64,000 nt of DNA from Hsuehochloa calcarea (Eukaryota > Streptophyta > Magnoliopsida > Poales > Poaceae). This document shows positions 58,599-64,000 of this stretch, piece after piece. Each line of letters starts with the position of its first letter. Within the stretch, counting starts at the first letter, position 1. The position numbers and the translations under genes are program-made. The notes beneath the pieces were generated by a model. That model worked only from the letters and a program-made list of their open reading frames with translations, ran no database searches and was not told the DNA's origin. The stretch covers positions 8,491,763 through 8,555,762 of the forward strand of contig CM070601.1 of assembly GCA_036346395.1 (NCBI GenBank), read 5' to 3'.

Positions 58599-59796
58599 CA
58601 TCTAGGCTCAGATCCGGATGGCAAAAGAAAAGAACGGAAAAGAAAACAAACAGAAAAGAAAAGCAAAAGAAACCCTAACCCTAGATCTAATAGATCGGGT
58701 CTTACCCGGTCGTGAGATCCGTGCGTTCGCCGGGAGTCCTCGTAGGCGTGTGGTAGACCGGCCGAGCCGGGTGCTTGCCGGCGCTCCACGTTCGCCCTAC
58801 CGCTCGGGTCAAGATCTTGACGCGCCGATCGCGCGTGAAAGAGCGCCGACACGGAGCCGCTGACGGCGACGCGCTCCTCTCGAGGGAGCGCGCGCGCGCC
58901 GGCGAGAGGCTCGCGGCGCGCGGCTTCTCCGGTTTCTTCTCCGCGCCGTTTCTTCCGCGCCGCTCCGAGCGAAGCGAGAGAGACGAGAGAAAGGGGAAGA
59001 TCGCGAATGAGGATTAGGGTTTCACGGGGGCGCCGCGCGATCGCGTTTTTATACCGCCGAAAATGTCGCTCAACCGTCGATTGGAATTGACGGCTGAGAT
59101 CGCATCAACGCGGTGCGGGCCGGCGGAGGATGCGGCTGCGCTCGGATCCAGCCGTCGGATGTGAATCCGACGGCTGCAAACAACCCTAACGGCCGGCCGG
59201 GCCGAGAAATTTGCCTGATAATGGGCGAAATCGATGGAGTGGGCGAATGGCCGGTTTAAACAGTAAAATGATCGGTTTTATACAGTAATTTGGCCGGTTT
59301 TGAACAGTAACTCAGAAAAATGAATTTAATTGTTTTCAGAAGCAATTTTGAATGAATTTCAATAGAAAAATTGAATAAAATATCTGTAAATTTTGCACCA
59401 ACGTGTTATTATTTCCAGAGATTAAATGTGTACAGTATAATGCTTCTGAATAATGAATTATTTTAGAATAACTACAGTTTCCGCTGCAAAAGTTAAATGT
59501 TGATAATTCTTTTAATTAAATTCGAACCAACGAGAGAATTTATTTTTTTAAGAATTGTTGTGAATTATGATATTGTTATTTTCTGACCAACGTTGATAAT
59601 AACAGTATTATAATTTTAACTGATGTTTTTTTTATGCATTGTTTCTATTTCTGCTCAACGGTGATATAGATTTAATGTGTAGATAAAATTGATTTAATTG
59701 TATGTCGTATTTTGACCAACGTTGGAAATAAGGCATATAATTTTCATGTTACGTTCTCACTTTATTTGAACTAAATTTTCAGGCGAATACAACTTG

Positions 59797-60670
59797 ATGG
59801 GTTGTATCAGAGAGATCCCCACTCTCAAAGGAGATAATTATGGAGAGTGGAAGAAAAGATAGACTTAGCGTTTATCTTGGTGAGGTGGACTGGTCCTCAT
59901 CTGCGGACGACCCACCGAGCCTATGGCACTAGTGAGGGATCAAGATGAGGATGATACTGCTTGGCAGAAAAGACAGAGGGATCACGCTCCCTTACAGATG
60001 TCTTATGACCTAGGGCATAAGAAATGGACCACAGCCAACAAGAAATGTATGGCTGTGATAAAGAACACGATTGAGCTCGCAATTGTGGGCTCAATCATGA
60101 TCGTGACACCGTCACGAGATACATTGATAAAATAAAGAGTCGGTTCTTGGCTCTTCAAAGACATATGCTACACCGGTGATTAAGCAGCTTGTGACAGAAA
60201 GGTATTCTGGTGGTGGCAGTGGAATAAGAGAACACATACTAAGGATGAGCAACTTGGCATCCAATCTTAAACCAATGGATTTGGCTCTCAAGGATGAGTT
60301 CCTTATTCACTTGATTTTTGCTTCCTTGCCAGAAAAGTTTGACACTTTTGTTGTCAACTACAACATGCAGCCCGATAAATGGGACTTAGAAAAGTGCATA
60401 GCTATGTGTGTTCAAGAGGATGAAAGAATTAAATCCTCACATGGTGGATCTATCAACTATGTGAAGGATAACAAAAAAGCACTTCAACAAGACCTCCTTC
60501 TCAAGGAACAAGGAAAAGCCTCATCCATCGGCCTCAACGAGAATAAATTTCTTTGTAGACAAAGATCGGTGTCTTCATCAGAAGAAGACCGGACACTACA
60601 AGAAGAACATCACGATTACTTAAAGATGATAATGGCAAAGAAAGGTGAGAACATTATTACCTTCATAAAT
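59797..60670 (+). pseudogene. Gag of the copia element, broken
   Basis: The ATG at 59,797 starts GCIREIPTLKGDNYGEWKK, the usual copia Gag opening, then a stop. The second part (QKRQRDHAPLQMSYDLGHKKW, 59,965 onward) and the third (60,176 onward, YSGGGSGIREHILRMSNLASNL...EKWDLEKCI-like) are in other frames. The zinc knuckle expected near 60,570-60,620 is damaged: in one frame it reads CLHQKKTGHYKKN, so at least one cysteine is lost. Gag would form particles around the RNA. Confidence 0.8.
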
Positions 60671-60689
60671 GAATGCTTATATGTGCAAT

Positions 60690-62046
60690 ATTCGAAATCC
60701 ACTTGGTGGATTGACTCAGGAGCAACTGTTCATGTTGCTAATTCCTTACAGGGATTCCGTTCGACGAGGACTACGCAAAGAAACGAAAGATGCATTAAAG
60801 TTGCAAATGGAGTCCAAGCTGAAGTTGAAGCCGTTGGCGATCTTTCATTAGAGTTAGCTAATGGCTCCAATCTTTTACTTAGAGATGTTCTTTTTGTTCC
60901 CTCTTTACAGAGGAATTTGATTAGTGTTTCAAATTTGGACAAAGATGGTTATGATTGTAATTTTGGAAATGGCAAGTGCGAAATAATATTTAATAAAGAA
61001 TGTGTTGGTCTTGCCATATTACAAAATGAGCTTTATTTGTTATCATTATGTGATGATGTGAATGTCGTATGCGATAATGGAAACGTCGCGTGCGAGAAAG
61101 TGATTGAATCCTCGTCTACGAATGTAAACAGAAAACGAAAGAGAACTCATAATTAATCGTCGAAATTATGGCACTGCCGTTTAGGCCATATTTCGAGGGG
61201 GAGAATAGAAAGACTAGTTAAGAATGAAATTCTTCCTCTATTAGAGTTCTCAAACTTAGAACAATGCAGAGAATGCATTAAAGGAAAATATGTAAAGAAA
61301 ATTAAGAAAAACGCCAAAAGAAACACAGGAGTTCTACAAATTGTTCACACAGACATTTGTGGTCCTTTTCCTGTGAAAAATGTGGATGGATATGACTCGT
61401 TCATAACATTCACGGATGATTACTCCCGTTATGGATATATTTATCCAATCAAATAAAGAAATGAAGCCTTGGATAAATTCAAGATATTTAAGGCTGAAGT
61501 TGAAAACCAACACGATTTAAAGATTAAGATAGTTCGATCTGATCGTGGGGGGGGGAGTACTACGGTCGACATACCCCATATGGACAAGTTCCTGGACCTT
61601 TTGCAAGGTTCTTACAGGAAAATGGCATAGTGGCCCAGTATTCTACACCGGGCGAACCTCAGCAGAATGGAGTAGCTGAAAGACGCAACCGTACCCTGAT
61701 GGATATGGTGCGAAGCATGATGAGCTACTCCACACTCCCATTGAGTTTATGGATGGAGGCGTTGAAAACCGCCATTCATATTCTCAATAGAGTGCCTAGT
61801 AAGTCGGTGCCCAAAACACCGTACGAGTTGTGGACAGGAAGAGTTCCCTCACTAAACCACTTACGTATGTGGGGGAGTCCTGCTGAGGCTAAAGTATTTA
61901 ACCCAAACATTGGGAAGCTAGATCCTAAAATGATGAGTTGCCATTTCATTGGCTACCTGAAAAGTCAAAAGGTTTTCGTTTCTACCTTGTCGAGCATGAT
62001 ATACAAAGTTTGTAGAAACGAGACACGCTGTCTTCTTAGAGGATGA
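60690..62046 (+). pseudogene. Protease and integrase of the copia element, broken
   Basis: Protease: TWWIDSGATVHVAN (about 60,700-60,740) with the DSG active site. The pre-integrase zinc segment (LWHCRLGHISRGRIERL, about 61,170-61,215) follows a stop at 61,156. The integrase core has VHTDICGPF (about 61,340), FTDDYSRYGYIYPI, then a stop at 61,456. The SDRGG region (61,530-61,560) is corrupted by a G run. The end is YSTPGEPQQNGVAERRNRTL (61,639-61,700) through the GFRFYL-like tail at 61,965. Confidence 0.85.
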
Positions 62047-62397
62047 AATGATGAGGGAGAGCATGGTAGCTCGAGAGATTGATCTTGAAGAGAAGCGGGT
62101 ATATGTGCCCACTCCGATGATTCAAGAGTCACTCTTCACACTACTCATGTCATTTGCACCGACAGATACAAGACAACGTGGTGCCAAGACTGTTATTGTT
62201 CCTCCTGTGGCAACAATGAATGAGAATGAGGAACCCGTTCTTGAGGATCCTATAGAACCCATTGCCACAAATGAGGGGAGCAACAAAGACCTCAAGCAGA
62301 AGATGTACCAAATGAGGAGGCCCCGAGGAGGTCTCAAAGAGTAAGAAGATCAGCTATTTCTGATGACTATGAGATTTATCATACAGAGGAATTTCAA

Positions 62398-63279
62398 ATG
62401 GAGGATGATCCCACCTCATTTGAAGAAGCCATGAGAAGCGAAAATTCTTCAAAATGGCTTGAGGCCATGGAAGAGGAAATGAGGTCCATGAAGGCTAATA
62501 AAGTCTGGGACTTGGAAATTATTCCTAAAGGAGCCAAAACGGTAGGCTGTAAATGGGTCTACAAAACAAAGCTTGACTCCCAAGGGAATGTAGAAAGATA
62601 CAAAGCGCGACTTGTGGTAAAAGGCTTTACGCAAAGAGAAGGGATTGATTACAATGAGACCTTTTCTCCAGTCTCCTGTAAAGATTCCTTCAGAATCATA
62701 ATGGCATTAGTAGCACATTATGATTTAGAGTTACATCAGATGGATGTAAAGACGGCATTTCTTAATGGGGATTTGGAGGAAAATGTTTACATGGCACAAC
62801 CGAAAGGTTTTGTCGTGGAAGGAAATGAAAGAATGGGATGCCGCCTAAAAAAATCGATTTATGGGTTAAAGCAAGCTTCAAGACAGTGGTACTTGAAGTT
62901 TGACAGTACAATAAGAAAATTTAGGTTTAAAGAGAACGTAGAGGACAACTGTGTCTATACAAAGTTTAAAGATGGGAAGTTTATCTTCCTAATCCTGTAT
63001 GTGGATGATATCCTACTGGCTAGTAGTGATGTCAGTCTGCTACTGGAGACAAAGAGGTTTTTGTCCTCAAATTTTGATATGAAAGATCTTGGTGAAGCTT
63101 CGTTCGTTCTAGGGATCGAAATTCACCGAGATAGAAACAATGGTATGTTGGGACTGTCACAAAAGGCATACATAGAGAAAGTATTAAAGAAATTTGGTAT
63201 GCATAAATGTAGTCCTTCACCTGCACCTATAGTCAAGGGCGACAGATATGGGGATTTTCAATGCCCGGGAACGATCTGA
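62398..63279 (+). pseudogene. Reverse transcriptase of the copia element, long open stretch
   Basis: A 293-residue open frame holds VWDLEIIPKGAKTVGCKWVYK, ARLVVKGFTQREGIDYNETFSPV, QMDVKTAFLNGDLEENVYM, KKSIYGLKQASRQWY and the catalytic YVDD at 62,998-63,009. It copies element RNA to DNA. All catalytic aspartates are present, but upstream and downstream frames are separated by stops or shifts, so it is a fragment of the polyprotein. Confidence 0.9.
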
Positions 63280-63299
63280 GCTCGATCAAATGAAATCGG

Positions 63300-63960
63300 T
63301 TCCATATGCTTGGTTGTCGGAAGCTTGCGGTATGCTCAAGTGTGTACACGCCCGACTTAGCGTTTGTTACCGGTTACTTGGCGATTCGAGCAATCTCGAA
63401 TAGAACATTGGAAATTGATAAAGAAAGTCTTGCGTTATTTGCAAGGAACAAAAGGCCTCATGATGACATACAGTGGGGTATACAGATCTACTCCATATAG
63501 TGGGGTATACAGATTCTGATTTTGCGGGAGATGATAGAAAGTCGACATCCGGATATGTGTTCACTCTCGCTGGAGGAGCTATATCGTGGAAAAGCTCAAA
63601 GCAAACCGTCACTACATCGTCCACAATGTATGCCGAGTTTGTAGCATGTTATGAGGCTACGGGCGGGTGAACTGGCTAAAGAAGTTCATACCCGGTTTAA
63701 AAGTGGTTGATGACATCAATAGACCACTTAAGTTGTACTGCGATAATGAACCCGCAGTAACGTATGCCCACAACAATAAGTCAAGTGGTGCTGCCAAACA
63801 CATTGATATAAAGTACTATGTTGTGAAAGATAAAGTTCGGGATCAAATTATAAGTCTTGAGCATATAAGTACACTTAAAGATGCTAGCGGATCCGCTTAC
63901 TAAAGGCTTACCACCCAACATGTTCGAGAGAACATGTAGCCAAGCATGGGTTTAAGGAAA
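63300..63960 (+). pseudogene. RNase H of the copia element
   Basis: Pieces in different frames: a TRPDLAFVTGYL-like part near 63,350, GYTDSDFAGDDRKSTSGYVFTLAGGAISWKS (63,500-63,595), TTSSTMYAEFVACYEA (63,612-63,660), then LKLYCDNEPAVTYAHN and KHIDIKYYVVKDKV (63,727-63,840), ending near DPLTKGLPPN at about 63,890-63,920. The copia polyprotein normally ends here. Frame changes at about 63,290, 63,480 and 63,665 break it. Confidence 0.88.
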
Positions 63961-64000
63961 GCCTATGAATCCTGGACTAAAAGATGTCCCAAAAGATTAA

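Larger units (their letters stand above)
58144..64000 (+). mobile_element. Ty1/copia retrotransposon, running off the right edge
   Basis: The 5' LTR (58,144-58,585) starts TGTTAGAATGATC and ends GTATAACA, followed by an initiator-Met primer site at 58,587-58,598. A 1.2-kb leader precedes gag. The Pol order is protease, integrase, reverse transcriptase, RNase H, the copia order. The 3' LTR lies beyond the window, so the TSD cannot be confirmed (left flank CTACC). Multiple stops and frameshifts are present throughout. Confidence 0.92.

Noticed and set aside
58592..59017. 80-86-residue frames between the copia LTR and gag
   Set aside because: They lie in the GC-rich leader after the primer-binding site with no Gag similarity. 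The Gag start at 59,797 is clear.

Overview
This window is plant nuclear DNA from a grass and almost certainly from rice or a close Oryza relative. The anchor is a spliced gene at about 52.86-58.0 kb on the + strand. Its 15 coding exons join into a 519-residue ADP-glucose pyrophosphorylase large subunit of the endosperm type (AGPL2, the Shrunken-2 orthologue), which makes ADP-glucose for starch in the grain. Other cellular genes are an intronless PLS-class pentatricopeptide-repeat (PPR) gene at 32,702-34,867 (-), a small intronless DUF4408/DUF761-type gene at 20,726-21,490 (-), and a tRNA-Arg(CCU) at 26,138-26,210 (-). No bacterial, viral or CRISPR features are present.

Most of the rest is nested transposable elements, several of which I could delimit to the base from target-site duplications (TSDs). 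From left to right: old LTR-like sequence (1-3.1 kb) carrying a 475-bp hAT-type MITE (1,890-2,364, 8-bp TSD); a complete 13.0-kb Ty3/gypsy element of Tat/RIRE2 type (3,144-16,142, TSD GTACT) whose gag-pol is broken but which carries a multi-intron antisense gene; a solo LTR (16,584-18,301, TSD TAGCT); the DUF761 gene; a CACTA-like non-autonomous element (about 21,725-22,836); a gene-poor stretch with the tRNA; a 2.1-kb AT-rich duplicated repeat (about 27.66-29.83 kb); a solo LTR of the same family as the 13-kb element (30,283-31,036, TSD GGAAG); the PPR gene; a foldback element (35,191-35,540); and a second, inverted solo LTR of the family at 16.6 kb (37,429-38,926, TSD GATTT). Next come two truncated head-to-tail Ty3/gypsy copies (39,262-42.5 kb and 42.7-44.6 kb) whose leaders are full of CTGCCGCGGCAAC motifs, then gene-poor sequence. 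A near-complete hAT element with a degenerate MYM/TTF-type transposase (48,374-52,299, near-perfect 8-bp TSD) ends about 0.53 kb upstream of the AGPL2 TATA box. A Ty1/copia element starts at 58,144, only about 0.4 kb after the AGPL2 stop codon, and runs off the right edge.

The cellular genes have intact frames while every element ORF is broken. The most notable structures are the spliced antisense gene inside the Tat element, the internal copy of the polypurine tract that precedes it, the recurring GTCGTA...TACGAC hairpin cassette shared by LTRs and antisense introns, and the tight bracketing of a key starch gene by two transposons.
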